Positions 55,149 to 62,330 of a stretch of 64,000 nt of DNA are shown in pieces. The stretch is from Aliidiomarina soli (GTDB taxonomy: Bacteria > Pseudomonadota > Gammaproteobacteria > Enterobacterales > Alteromonadaceae), in assembly GCF_003986975.1 (NCBI RefSeq), contig NZ_PIPO01000002.1:372001-436000 (forward strand), written 5' to 3'. Within the stretch, counting starts at the first letter, position 1. Each line of letters starts with the position of its first letter. The translations under genes and the position numbers were made by a program. The notes beneath the pieces are model-generated. The model worked only from the letters and a program-made list of their open reading frames with translations, had not been told where the DNA came from and did not search any database.

Positions 55149-56327
55149 ATGACAAGTTCGCGCGCGCACTTTGACTGGCAGGACCCCTTTGCTCTGAATA
55201 CCATGCTTACTGACGAAGAACGTTTAATCCGCGATAGCGTACATGAGTATTGTCAGCAAAAATTGCAGCCGCGGATCCTGCAAGCCAATCGAGAGGAATA
55301 TTTTGACCGCGCCATCATGAATGAACTTGGCGAACTCGGTTTACTCGGCGCGACACTGCCCGAAGAGTACGGCTGCGCAGGGGTCAACCATGTCAGTTAT
55401 GGCTTGATCGCGCGCGAGATAGAGCGGGTCGACAGTGGTTATCGCAGCGCAATGAGCGTGCAAAGTTCTCTGGTGATGTATCCGATTTATCAGTTCGGAA
55501 CCGATAGCTTGCGCCAGACCTACCTGCCCAAGCTTGCCAGTGGCGAATGGGTGGGTTGCTTCGGCCTAACTGAACCTGATGCCGGCTCGGACCCTGCCAG
55601 TATGAAAACCCGTGCCGTACGTGTCGACGGGGGCTACCAACTGAGTGGCAGTAAGATGTGGATCACCAACAGCCCGATAGCGGATGTCTTTGTGGTGTGG
55701 GCAAAACTCGATGGTGAGATCCGTGGTTTCGTGCTGGAAAAAGGCATGCAAGGGCTGTCAGCGCCCAAAATTGAAGGGAAGTTCAGCCTCCGTGCGTCGA
55801 TTACCGGTGAAATTGTGATGGACCAGGTTTTTGTACCTGAAAGCCATATTTTTCCTGACGTTCGAGGTTTGAAAGGTCCCTTTAGTTGTCTCAATAAAGC
55901 CCGTTTCGGGATTGCCTGGGGCGCGTTAGGGGCGGCTGAATTCTGTTGGCATGCAGCGCGGCAGTATACCCTTGAACGTAAACAGTTTAACCGGCCGCTG
56001 GCTGCGACTCAGTTGATTCAGAAGAAACTGGCAGATATGCAAACAGACATTTCGCTTGGGTTGTTAGGCTGCCTGCAAGCTGGGCGAATGGCCGATACGG
56101 GCCAACTGGCGCCGGAAACCATTAGCCTGATTAAGCGCAATAGTTGTGGTAAAGCGCTGGATATTGCACGCGTGGCCCGTGACATGCACGGCGGGAATGG
56201 TATCGCCGATGACTACCACGTTATTCGTCATGTGATGAACCTGGAAGCGGTGAATACGTACGAAGGCACCCACGACGTGCATGCGCTTATTCTGGGGCGT
56301 GCGCAAACCGGGTTAGCCGCTTTTTAG
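55149..56327 (+). CDS. gcdH: glutaryl-CoA dehydrogenase
   Basis: FAD-dependent dehydrogenase that oxidises and decarboxylates glutaryl-CoA to crotonyl-CoA in lysine/tryptophan breakdown. A 392-residue acyl-CoA dehydrogenase fold. [14 protein letters not shown] and the [18 protein letters not shown] flavin segment are present. The catalytic glutamate lies in the C-terminal [17 protein letters not shown] stretch, which is specific to GcdH. Its stop overlaps that of the convergent ferredoxin gene by 4 bases. It fits the amino-acid-based lifestyle suggested by other genes. Confidence 0.93.
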   Translation: MTSSRAHFDWQDPFALNTMLTDEERLIRDSVHEYCQQKLQPRILQANREEYFDRAIMNELGELGLLGATLPEEYGCAGVNHVSYGLIAREIERVDSGYRSAMSVQSSLVMYPIYQFGTDSLRQTYLPKLASGEWVGCFGLTEPDAGSDPASMKTRAVRVDGGYQLSGSKMWITNSPIADVFVVWAKLDGEIRGFVLEKGMQGLSAPKIEGKFSLRASITGEIVMDQVFVPESHIFPDVRGLKGPFSCLNKARFGIAWGALGAAEFCWHAARQYTLERKQFNRPLAATQLIQKKLADMQTDISLGLLGCLQAGRMADTGQLAPETISLIKRNSCGKALDIARVARDMHGGNGIADDYHVIRHVMNLEAVNTYEGTHDVHALILGRAQTGLAAF

Positions 56328-56524
56328 CGGTTAGCAGGTAGCTGAATGATACTATCGACGGGGCACACCGGAATGCACTGGGGTTGGTCGTAGTATCCTT
56401 CGCATTCGGTGCAGGTGTCTGGGTTTATCTGGTAGACAAGTTTACCCATGGAGATCGCGTCATTAGGGCATTCCGCAACGCAGATGTCACAGTTGATGCA
56501 GTCGTTGGTAATGGTAAGTGCCAT
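56324..56524 (-). CDS. yfhL: YfhL family 2[4Fe-4S] ferredoxin
   Basis: A 66-residue dicluster ferredoxin: [12 protein letters not shown] binds the first cluster, and [18 protein letters not shown] the second with the insertion characteristic of the YfhL/Alvin-type ferredoxins. Low-potential electron carrier. Its ATG shares a base with the stop of trhP (TAATG), so the two are co-translated. In E. coli yfhL is not next to yegQ (trhP), which makes this arrangement informative about a redox partner. Confidence 0.93.
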   Translation of the reverse strand: MALTITNDCINCDICVAECPNDAISMGKLVYQINPDTCTECEGYYDQPQCIPVCPVDSIIQLPANR

Positions 56525-57831
56525 TAGCTTGCCTCCACGGCCAGGGTATCCAGCACTCTGTCGGTACGAAGCAGGTAAGCATGTTTAAGCTGCGTTTTCG
56601 CAGTGGCTGCCGGAGCCGGTAACTGCAGCCATACCTGGTGCCCGGACCCCTTAGCGACCTCAATCGGAGCCCGCTGCGCGTTGCTTAAACTACTTAACGT
56701 CCAGGCGTGATTCCCTTGCGGGGTCATCAGTTCGAGCTGATCACCCAGACTAAACTTATTCTTCACTTCTGCCTCGACCCAGTTACCTTTCGCTTTACCG
56801 GTAAAGGTTGCGACCAATTGCTGGTTGCCATTGCTGTGACTGGTGGCGTAATTTTGCGTGTCCTGCGGCCGGTGCCGCTGCAAAAAGCCTTCAGTGAAAC
56901 CGCGGTTGGCCATGCCTTCAAGAGCATGCAGCAAGCGCGTATTAAACGGACGGCCTGCGGCCGCGTCATCGATCGCCTGACGGTAAACCTGGGCGGTACG
57001 TGCGACGTAATACGGCGTCTTGGTGCGACCTTCGATTTTTAATGAATGCACGCCCATCGCTGCCAATGCAGCAACATGCTGAACCGCACGAAGGTCCTTC
57101 GAGTTCATGATATAGGAACCGTGTTCATCCTCATCCATCGGCATGTATTCTCCCGGACGCATGGGTTCTTCCAGCAACACGGGCTGCGGATTTAGCTGAC
57201 CGACCTGGTCTTCAGTCGCGGCGCTGGCTTTGTACTGCCAGCGACAGGCGTTGGTGCACGCACCCTGGTTCGGATCGCGCTTATTGAAATACCCGGACAG
57301 CAGACACCTTCCCGAATAGGCCATGCACAAGGCGCCGTGTACAAATACCTCAAGTTCCATATCAGGACAGCGTTGGCGGATCTCAGCGATTTCGTCGAGC
57401 CCCAGTTCACGCGATAAAATGACCCGTTCTATGCCTTGTTGCTGCCAGAACTCGACGGCGGCCCAGTTGATGGTGTTGGCCTGTACCGACAGGTGCAACG
57501 GCATCTCGGGGAAATGTCGGCGAAGTAACATAATAACCCCAGGATCAGAGACAATGAGCGCATCGGGTGATAATTCAATCACCTCAGCTAAGTCATCCAC
57601 CAGAGTGTCTATCTTTCGATTATGTGGGGCAATATTACTTACTACATAAAACTTTTTACGTAGTTTATGGGCTTCCTTAATACCCTGAGCGAGGGTAGCC
57701 AGGTCAAATGCGTTATTGCGTACACGAAGACTGTAGCGTGGCTGGCCAGCGTAGACTGCATCGGCTCCGTAGGCGAAGGCGGAGCGCATTGCGTCGAGGT
57801 TACCGGCCGGCGAAAGAAGCTCTGGTTGCAT
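56524..57831 (-). CDS. trhP: prephenate-dependent tRNA uridine(34) hydroxylase TrhP (YegQ, U32 family)
   Basis: Peptidase-U32-fold enzyme that, with prephenate, makes 5-hydroxyuridine at the wobble position of tRNAs; homologues carry an Fe-S cluster. LLSPAGNLDAMRSAFAYGADAVY opens the barrel. The U32 signature EVFVHGALCMAYSGRCLLSGY and GACTNACRW supply the conserved cysteines. The C-terminal ~90 residues form the RNA-binding beta domain. The ATG at 57831 follows AGGA by 6 bases and gives 435 residues. The ferredoxin gene immediately downstream is a plausible electron donor. Confidence 0.9.
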   Translation of the reverse strand: MQPELLSPAGNLDAMRSAFAYGADAVYAGQPRYSLRVRNNAFDLATLAQGIKEAHKLRKKFYVVSNIAPHNRKIDTLVDDLAEVIELSPDALIVSDPGVIMLLRRHFPEMPLHLSVQANTINWAAVEFWQQQGIERVILSRELGLDEIAEIRQRCPDMELEVFVHGALCMAYSGRCLLSGYFNKRDPNQGACTNACRWQYKASAATEDQVGQLNPQPVLLEEPMRPGEYMPMDEDEHGSYIMNSKDLRAVQHVAALAAMGVHSLKIEGRTKTPYYVARTAQVYRQAIDDAAAGRPFNTRLLHALEGMANRGFTEGFLQRHRPQDTQNYATSHSNGNQQLVATFTGKAKGNWVEAEVKNKFSLGDQLELMTPQGNHAWTLSSLSNAQRAPIEVAKGSGHQVWLQLPAPAATAKTQLKHAYLLRTDRVLDTLAVEAS

Positions 57832-57939
57832 AATTATCCTCAAAATACGACAAAATACCTAGGGGAGCTTCCCAGGCGGGGGCGGTATAGTGTATAAAAT
57901 GTTCGGTAAATCCCATTGATCTATCACAAAGATCGAATA

Positions 57940-57961
57940 GTTTGCGCTATAATCCGCAAAC
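57940..57961 (+). promoter_or_regulatory. ArsR-family operator over the TATAAT box of its own gene
   Basis: GTTTGCG-N8-CGCAAAC is a perfect 7-base inverted repeat that encloses TATAAT (57948-57953), the -10 element for the downstream repressor gene. Operators centred on the -10 are typical of ArsR dimers, so autorepression is likely. Confidence 0.65.
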
Positions 57962-57990
57962 ATTAATTACCTTTGTTATGTTGGCGACGT

Positions 57991-58302
57991 ATGAATACAC
58001 AACACATCGATATGGCTCAAATTGAAGAAAAGTCTGGCGAAGCGGCCACGCTGTTAAAGCTGCTGAGTAACCAGCATCGCCTGTTAATCCTGTGCCATTT
58101 GGTTGAAGGTGAGCTGTGCGTGAGTGAGCTTGAGGAGCGACTCAGTATTTCACAATCGTCGCTGTCGCAGCATCTGGCTCGCCTGCGAGAGCAGGGTATC
58201 GTCGAATTCCGTAAGGAAAGTACCACCGTCTATTACCATCTAGCGGATGCGAAAGCGCAGAAAGTGCTGGAAACTTTGTATGAGTTATTCTGCGGCGCTT
58301 AA
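57991..58302 (+). CDS. ArsR-family repressor, candidate persulfide sensor (BigR/SqrR type)
   Basis: A 103-residue winged-helix repressor. The recognition helix region is ISQSSLSQHLARLREQGIV. It has cysteines at 35 (LLILCHL), 43 (GELCVSE) and 101 (YELFCGA). The pair C35 and C101 falls in the places where BigR/SqrR/YgaV regulators form a tetrasulfide bridge in response to sulfide; the metal-site motif ELCVCDL of arsenite sensors is missing, though C43 is unusual. The ATG at 57991 is 30 bases after a palindromic operator on its -10. It lies between trhP and convergent nsrR. Confidence 0.8.
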   Translation: MNTQHIDMAQIEEKSGEAATLLKLLSNQHRLLILCHLVEGELCVSELEERLSISQSSLSQHLARLREQGIVEFRKESTTVYYHLADAKAQKVLETLYELFCGA

Positions 58303-58306
58303 GTTT

Positions 58307-58741
58307 TTAGAATTCTCGGGTGCTAAATATCTGCTCTAGCTCATTCCGCTTGTGTAGTAGCGAATGTAACGTGTAACTGGCCAGGTAATCGTAGAACACA
58401 CGTTTGCCTGCGGCCAGAATGTGCTTCAGTTCACACGCCGGCTCAATGACGCACACTGGGCTATGGCAATTAACCCAGGGTGTATCTCCCTCTAAACGTC
58501 TTATCACGTGATCCAGGCGGATTTCCGCGGGTTCAGCTGCGAGCTGAAAACCACCATTTTTACCACGCCTGGTGATGATAAAACCCTCTTTACCCAATTG
58601 GTGAATCACTTTATTCAGGTGATTTCTGGGTATCTCATAGGCAGCACAGATCTCATTAATAGTTGCCAGCCTTCCTTTTGGAAGGGTGGCAAGATAGATC
58701 AGTGTGCGTAAACCGTAGTCGGTGTATTTTTTAATTTGCAT
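58307..58741 (-). CDS. nsrR: nitric-oxide-sensing repressor NsrR (Rrf2 family)
   Basis: A 144-residue Fe-S regulator. The start QIKKYTDYGLRTLIYLA and RNHLNKVIHQLGKEGFI form the winged helix; RRGKNGGF is the wing. Cluster cysteines C92, C97 and C103 (NCHSPVCVIEPAC) match E. coli NsrR positions with an offset of one. Nitric oxide destroys the cluster and relieves repression. The ATG at 58741 mirrors E. coli; an upstream GTG was rejected. It is divergent from an NnrS operon whose promoter carries an NsrR box. Confidence 0.94.
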   Translation of the reverse strand: MQIKKYTDYGLRTLIYLATLPKGRLATINEICAAYEIPRNHLNKVIHQLGKEGFIITRRGKNGGFQLAAEPAEIRLDHVIRRLEGDTPWVNCHSPVCVIEPACELKHILAAGKRVFYDYLASYTLHSLLHKRNELEQIFSTREF

Positions 58742-58760
58742 GACAAAATTATCGCACACG

Positions 58761-58796
58761 TTGACAAAGTAAGTACATGCTTTAATAATGCATCTT
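58761..58796 (+). promoter_or_regulatory. NsrR-controlled promoter of the nnrS operon
   Basis: TTGACA (58761-58766) and AATAAT (58784-58789) are 17 bases apart. A 23-base site at 58774-58796 agrees by my count with 18 positions of the recalled NsrR palindrome (AAGATGCAT half-sites; right half AATGCATCTT is perfect). It covers the spacer and -10. A further AAGGTGCATT half-site follows at 58800-58809. Confidence 0.75.
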
Positions 58797-58823
58797 AATA
58801 AGGTGCATTATTAAGGTATGTTT

Positions 58824-59045
58824 ATGTCAGGTGAAACTTTATTAAAGTGGTCGAACGCAAGCATGCTGTTTTTTCTATTGGCGTTCGGTGCTGCGGTGTA
58901 CGGCGCATGGGGGCTTGAAACTGAGCTTCCGCTGATGGCGATTACCTTGCTCCATGTTGCACAAATTGTTACAGCAGGGCTGTTTAAGCTGGCCTATGTA
59001 CTGCGTTTAGTGGCGCAATCCCAGCTGGGACGAGAGTTAAGATAA
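58824..59045 (+). CDS. small membrane protein in the NsrR/NnrS operon
   Basis: Not recognised. A 73-residue protein with two membrane segments (about 12-30 and 37-58) and a short basic end (YVLRLVAQSQLGRELR). The ATG at 58824 lies 7 bases after AAGG; an ATG at 58818 is in frame but too near it. It is the first gene after an NsrR-boxed promoter and 50 bases upstream of nnrS, so it should be induced by nitric oxide. A partner of NnrS or an independent membrane stress protein are both possible. Confidence 0.75.
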   Translation: MSGETLLKWSNASMLFFLLAFGAAVYGAWGLETELPLMAITLLHVAQIVTAGLFKLAYVLRLVAQSQLGRELR

Positions 59046-59095
59046 GGCGTCCGGTACCTGCCGACTTCGATGGTTTAAACTTTGCGGGAGTTTGT

Positions 59096-60265
59096 ATGCG
59101 CTCACTATGGGATCAGGCATTTCGACCAATGTTTTTAGGCGCGGCCGTATTTGCTGCAATGGCCGTACTCCTCTGGGGCCTGGTATTAAACGCGGCGGTT
59201 GAGTTTAAGCCGTATGGCGATGTGATGTTCTGGCATCAACATGAAATGATATTTGGTTTTGTCGCTGCAGCTATCGTCGGTTTTTTACTAACAGCAGTAC
59301 AAAACTGGACAGGTCTTCGGGCGCCTCACGGAGCCCAGCTACTACTGCTCACCTTACTCTGGGTTTTAGGCCGGTTGGTAATGGCAATTGGGGCTGCCTT
59401 GCCAGTCTGGCTGGTGGCGGTTATCGATCTTAGTTTCCTGGTGTTTGCAGCGGGGCTTCTCGCATTGATAGTTGTACGTGCCGGCAATATGCGGAATTTG
59501 TTTTTTGTGCCTGTTTTGCTCATTCTGGCTTTGTTAAACGGGGTCATGCATCTGGGAGTCTGGAATCAGGTGTCCAGTTTAGTAGCCTACAGCAGCAATG
59601 CGGCCATATTTCTGATTACCGTGCTTATGGTTGTCATTTCGGGCCGGGTTTTACCGATGTTCACGGCAAATGGCTTACAACGGCCCAGAGTTGCTAGCGT
59701 ACCCTGGCTGGAGCGCTGTGCATTGGTGTCCACATGGACTATCGCAGCTATACATCTGCTCAATGTGCCAGCACGACTTCCGGCCCTGGCGATGAGCCTG
59801 TTATTCAGTTTTGCCACTGTGGTTACTGCATGGCGGCTGTTGCGGTTGCGTGGCTGGCAGGCCGGGCGACTTCCGTTGCTGTGGTCACTTCATTTGGCTG
59901 CCGCGTTTATTCCCGTTGGGTATGCGTTGTTTGCATTGCGTTACGCCGGATTTGGAATTCCGCATTCATCGGCCCTGCATGCACTGACCGCGGGCGCAAT
60001 GGGATGCATGATCCTGGCAATGATGGCACGGGTCGCACTGGGTCACTCTGGCCGCTCTTTGCATCCACACCCGATAATGACGCTGGCTTTTGCCCTGATA
60101 ACCGGAACGGCGCTGTTGCGCATTTTTTACCCCTGGGTATTCCCGCAGTGGGGCCTGCTGTTACTTAATGTCGCGGCCGCAGGCTGGATCATCGCATTCA
60201 GCCTGTACGCGTTCGTCTATTGGCGGATACTAACGCATCCCCGAATCGGCCAGAACGACAACTAA
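59096..60265 (+). CDS. nnrS: NnrS family heme-copper membrane protein
   Basis: A 389-residue, twelve-segment membrane protein. FRPMFLGAAVFA at the N-terminus, WHQHEMIFGFVAAAIVGFLLTAVQNWTG, ISGRVLPMFTANGL and HALTAGAMGCMILAMMARVALGHSGR are the NnrS hallmarks; the histidines in these are the likely heme/metal ligands. NnrS protects against nitrosative stress, possibly by limiting iron-nitrosyl damage; its chemistry is not settled. The ATG follows GGGAG. It is downstream of the NsrR-controlled promoter. Confidence 0.94.
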   Translation: MRSLWDQAFRPMFLGAAVFAAMAVLLWGLVLNAAVEFKPYGDVMFWHQHEMIFGFVAAAIVGFLLTAVQNWTGLRAPHGAQLLLLTLLWVLGRLVMAIGAALPVWLVAVIDLSFLVFAAGLLALIVVRAGNMRNLFFVPVLLILALLNGVMHLGVWNQVSSLVAYSSNAAIFLITVLMVVISGRVLPMFTANGLQRPRVASVPWLERCALVSTWTIAAIHLLNVPARLPALAMSLLFSFATVVTAWRLLRLRGWQAGRLPLLWSLHLAAAFIPVGYALFALRYAGFGIPHSSALHALTAGAMGCMILAMMARVALGHSGRSLHPHPIMTLAFALITGTALLRIFYPWVFPQWGLLLLNVAAAGWIIAFSLYAFVYWRILTHPRIGQNDN

Positions 60266-60308
60266 CTGAGTAAAGACGGCTAATTGTAGCGGCTGTTATC
60301 GCGAGTGC

Positions 60309-60349
60309 TTGATTCAAATCAATCCGTTGTTATTGGGCAGCGATACACT
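60309..60349 (+). promoter_or_regulatory. FNR-dependent promoter upstream of the DGC-motif gene
   Basis: TTGAT-TCAA-ATCAA (60309-60322) is a perfect FNR/Anr box. TACACT (60344-60349) is a plausible -10. With a start near 60356 the box centre lies about 41 bases upstream, the class II activator position. It predicts induction when oxygen falls. Confidence 0.8.
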
Positions 60350-60380
60350 TCGTTTATATCAATTGAAACGGAGGACGGTC

Positions 60381-60797
60381 ATGCAACAACGTGCGAGCAA
60401 GGATTTGAAGCCATTGGTTTATTCGTGCTCCGGTTGCTCCAGCCTGGCTCAACTGGCAAACGATCTCGCAGTTTGGCTACACGCCGATGGCATCGCTGAG
60501 ATGTCCAGTATTGCCGGGGTAGGAGGGGGAGTCCGTCAGTTGGTGAGCGTCGCCACATCCGGTCGCCAGATCATCGCCCTGGATGGCTGTTCACTGGGGT
60601 GTGTACAACGCTGCCTGGCGCTGCGCAATGTAGCACCTACCTGGCACATTCAGCTAACCGAATTAGGCCTGAACACCGATTCAGGCGAGCCCTGCAGTCT
60701 GGCTGATACCTATCGGGCGTTGCGATTTATCCATGATAAACTCGGCGTGAATTTCGACGCCGATATCACCAGCCCGCTGGACAGAATAACGGGCTAG
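60381..60797 (+). CDS. DGC-motif cysteine protein (putative zinc-binding, DUF1847-like)
   Basis: A 138-residue cytosolic protein with cysteines C16 and C19 in VYSCSGCSS, and C70, C74 and C78 in ALDGCSLGCVQRC, the pattern of the DGC domain, named after the DGC triplet and proposed to bind metal. GVGGGVRQLV lies between. Function is unknown; homologues often accompany anaerobic or nitric oxide genes. The ATG at 60381 has GGAGG 8 bases upstream. It lies behind a perfect FNR box, next to nnrS, and 3 bases from convergent hemN. Confidence 0.82.
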   Translation: MQQRASKDLKPLVYSCSGCSSLAQLANDLAVWLHADGIAEMSSIAGVGGGVRQLVSVATSGRQIIALDGCSLGCVQRCLALRNVAPTWHIQLTELGLNTDSGEPCSLADTYRALRFIHDKLGVNFDADITSPLDRITG

Positions 60798-60800
60798 TAG

Positions 60801-62165
60801 TCAGATTACTTTAGAATATTGCTGGCTTTGCCCCTGAAGATAGGCGTCGAATGCAGCACATATGATCCGCACCCATAACCGACCTGCGTCGGTGACTTCT
60901 ATTTCAGTCGTGCTTACCTTAACCAGGCCGTCGTCCTGATAGCGCTGTAGCAGCCGCAAAGCCGGCGCAAAGTAGTCGCTGAAGGTGATGCCCCAGGCCT
61001 TTTCAAATTCATCAATGTTGAGTTTAAAGTGGCAAATTAGCTCGGCAATAAGTGCAGCGCGGAGACGATCGTCCTCATGCAGAACGATTCCTTTGCTGAT
61101 CGGCCGCTGTCCATGGGCCAACTTGCGGTAATAGGGTTGCAGGTCTTTCTCATGCTGCCAGATAACCCCGTTAACCTGGCTAATTGACGATACGCCAAGC
61201 CCAAGCAAGGCGTCACTACCATGGGTCGTATAGCCCTGAAAGTTACGCTGCATGTGACCTTCACGTTGGGCCTGGGCAAGGCGGTCATCTGGTTTGGCAA
61301 AATGGTCCATGCCAATAAACTGATAGCCAGCCGCATTTAATCGTTCAATTCCCGCAAGCAGTAGCGCCTGTTTATCAGCACCTTGCAGCAAGGTCTCGTC
61401 GGCAATTTTTCGTTGCGCTGCGAAGCGGGTGGGTAAATGCGCGTAGCTGAACATTGACACCCGATCCGGTGACAGTGCTATCACTTTGTCGAGTGAGTGA
61501 TGAAAGTTGTCCAACGTCTGGTGTGGTAAGCCATAGACCAGATCGAGGTTAATCGAGCTAAAACCAAGCGCTTTTGCGGCGTGGACCTGACTTGAAACCA
61601 ACTCTTCACTTTGCACCCGGTTGATGGCGATCTGGACGTCCTGATTAAAGTCCTGAACGCCATAACTGACCCGGTTAAAGCCTAAATGACGAAGGTGCGC
61701 GAGTTTATCCAGACTGCAGCTACGTGGGTCAATCTCGATACTGACTTCATCGGCGTGGCCTGGGTGGAACGCCAGTTCATCGGCTAGCAGTGACATCAAA
61801 CGGCTTAACTGCTGCTCATTGAGAAACGTCGGAGTCCCTCCACCAAGGTGCAGGTTACGGATCCCCCGGTGCGCAATAAGCGGCGCGTACAGTCGCATTT
61901 CATCGGCCAACGCATCAAGGTAGCTATCGGCTTTGTCCTGGTGACGGGTGATGACCCGGTTGCAGCCGCAGTAGTAACATAGCTTGTGGCAGAAAGGTAA
62001 ATGAATATAAAGGCTTAACGGTTGATTGCTGGTCTGCAGCGCAGAAATAACCTGATCAGCAGCGAACCCGGTGTCGAGCGCGAGTGCAGTCGGATAGCTG
62101 GTATAACGCGGGCCGTTAACATTGTATTTGTTTACTAACGACTGATTCCACTGAGTATTCTGCAT
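60801..62165 (-). CDS. hemN: oxygen-independent coproporphyrinogen III oxidase HemN
   Basis: Radical-SAM enzyme that decarboxylates coproporphyrinogen III to protoporphyrinogen IX without oxygen. The cluster motif is C59-x3-C63-x2-C66 with C68 in FCHKLCYYCGCN, the canonical HemN arrangement. YNVNGPRYTSYPTA at the start and LGGGTPTFL are diagnostic of true HemN rather than HemW. The ATG at 62165 follows AGGAG by about 7 bases and gives 454 residues. It fits an oxygen-limited programme with the FNR-boxed neighbour, though I see no proper FNR box before hemN itself. Confidence 0.96.
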   Translation of the reverse strand: MQNTQWNQSLVNKYNVNGPRYTSYPTALALDTGFAADQVISALQTSNQPLSLYIHLPFCHKLCYYCGCNRVITRHQDKADSYLDALADEMRLYAPLIAHRGIRNLHLGGGTPTFLNEQQLSRLMSLLADELAFHPGHADEVSIEIDPRSCSLDKLAHLRHLGFNRVSYGVQDFNQDVQIAINRVQSEELVSSQVHAAKALGFSSINLDLVYGLPHQTLDNFHHSLDKVIALSPDRVSMFSYAHLPTRFAAQRKIADETLLQGADKQALLLAGIERLNAAGYQFIGMDHFAKPDDRLAQAQREGHMQRNFQGYTTHGSDALLGLGVSSISQVNGVIWQHEKDLQPYYRKLAHGQRPISKGIVLHEDDRLRAALIAELICHFKLNIDEFEKAWGITFSDYFAPALRLLQRYQDDGLVKVSTTEIEVTDAGRLWVRIICAAFDAYLQGQSQQYSKVI

Positions 62166-62281
62166 GGTCGACTCCTGGCTGTACGCTGCTTGCACGGTGA
62201 GACCTGAATTCTACGTCAGGCAAGGGCCTTATAGGTTGATCTCAAGCAAGCGAAGCGGCATTAGCAGTCAACGCCCGGTTA

Positions 62282-62312
62282 CAAAAAAGGCCAGCTCAAT
62301 CGAGCTGGCCTT
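62282..62312 (-). terminator. intrinsic terminator of the S9 peptidase gene
   Basis: AAGGCCAGCTC-AATC-GAGCTGGCCTT on the plus strand; read on the minus strand, the stem is followed by a T-tract. Confidence 0.9.
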
Positions 62313-62330
62313 TCCTAAGTTGGCAAGCGC

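Noticed and set aside
57917-57932. TTGATCTATCACAA as an FNR site before the ArsR gene
   Set aside because: The right half reads CACAA instead of ATCAA; too weak to claim.
62236-62250. TTGATCTCAA-type sequence upstream of hemN as an FNR box
   Set aside because: The half-sites are too close (10 rather than 14 bases in total), so it does not fit an FNR dimer.
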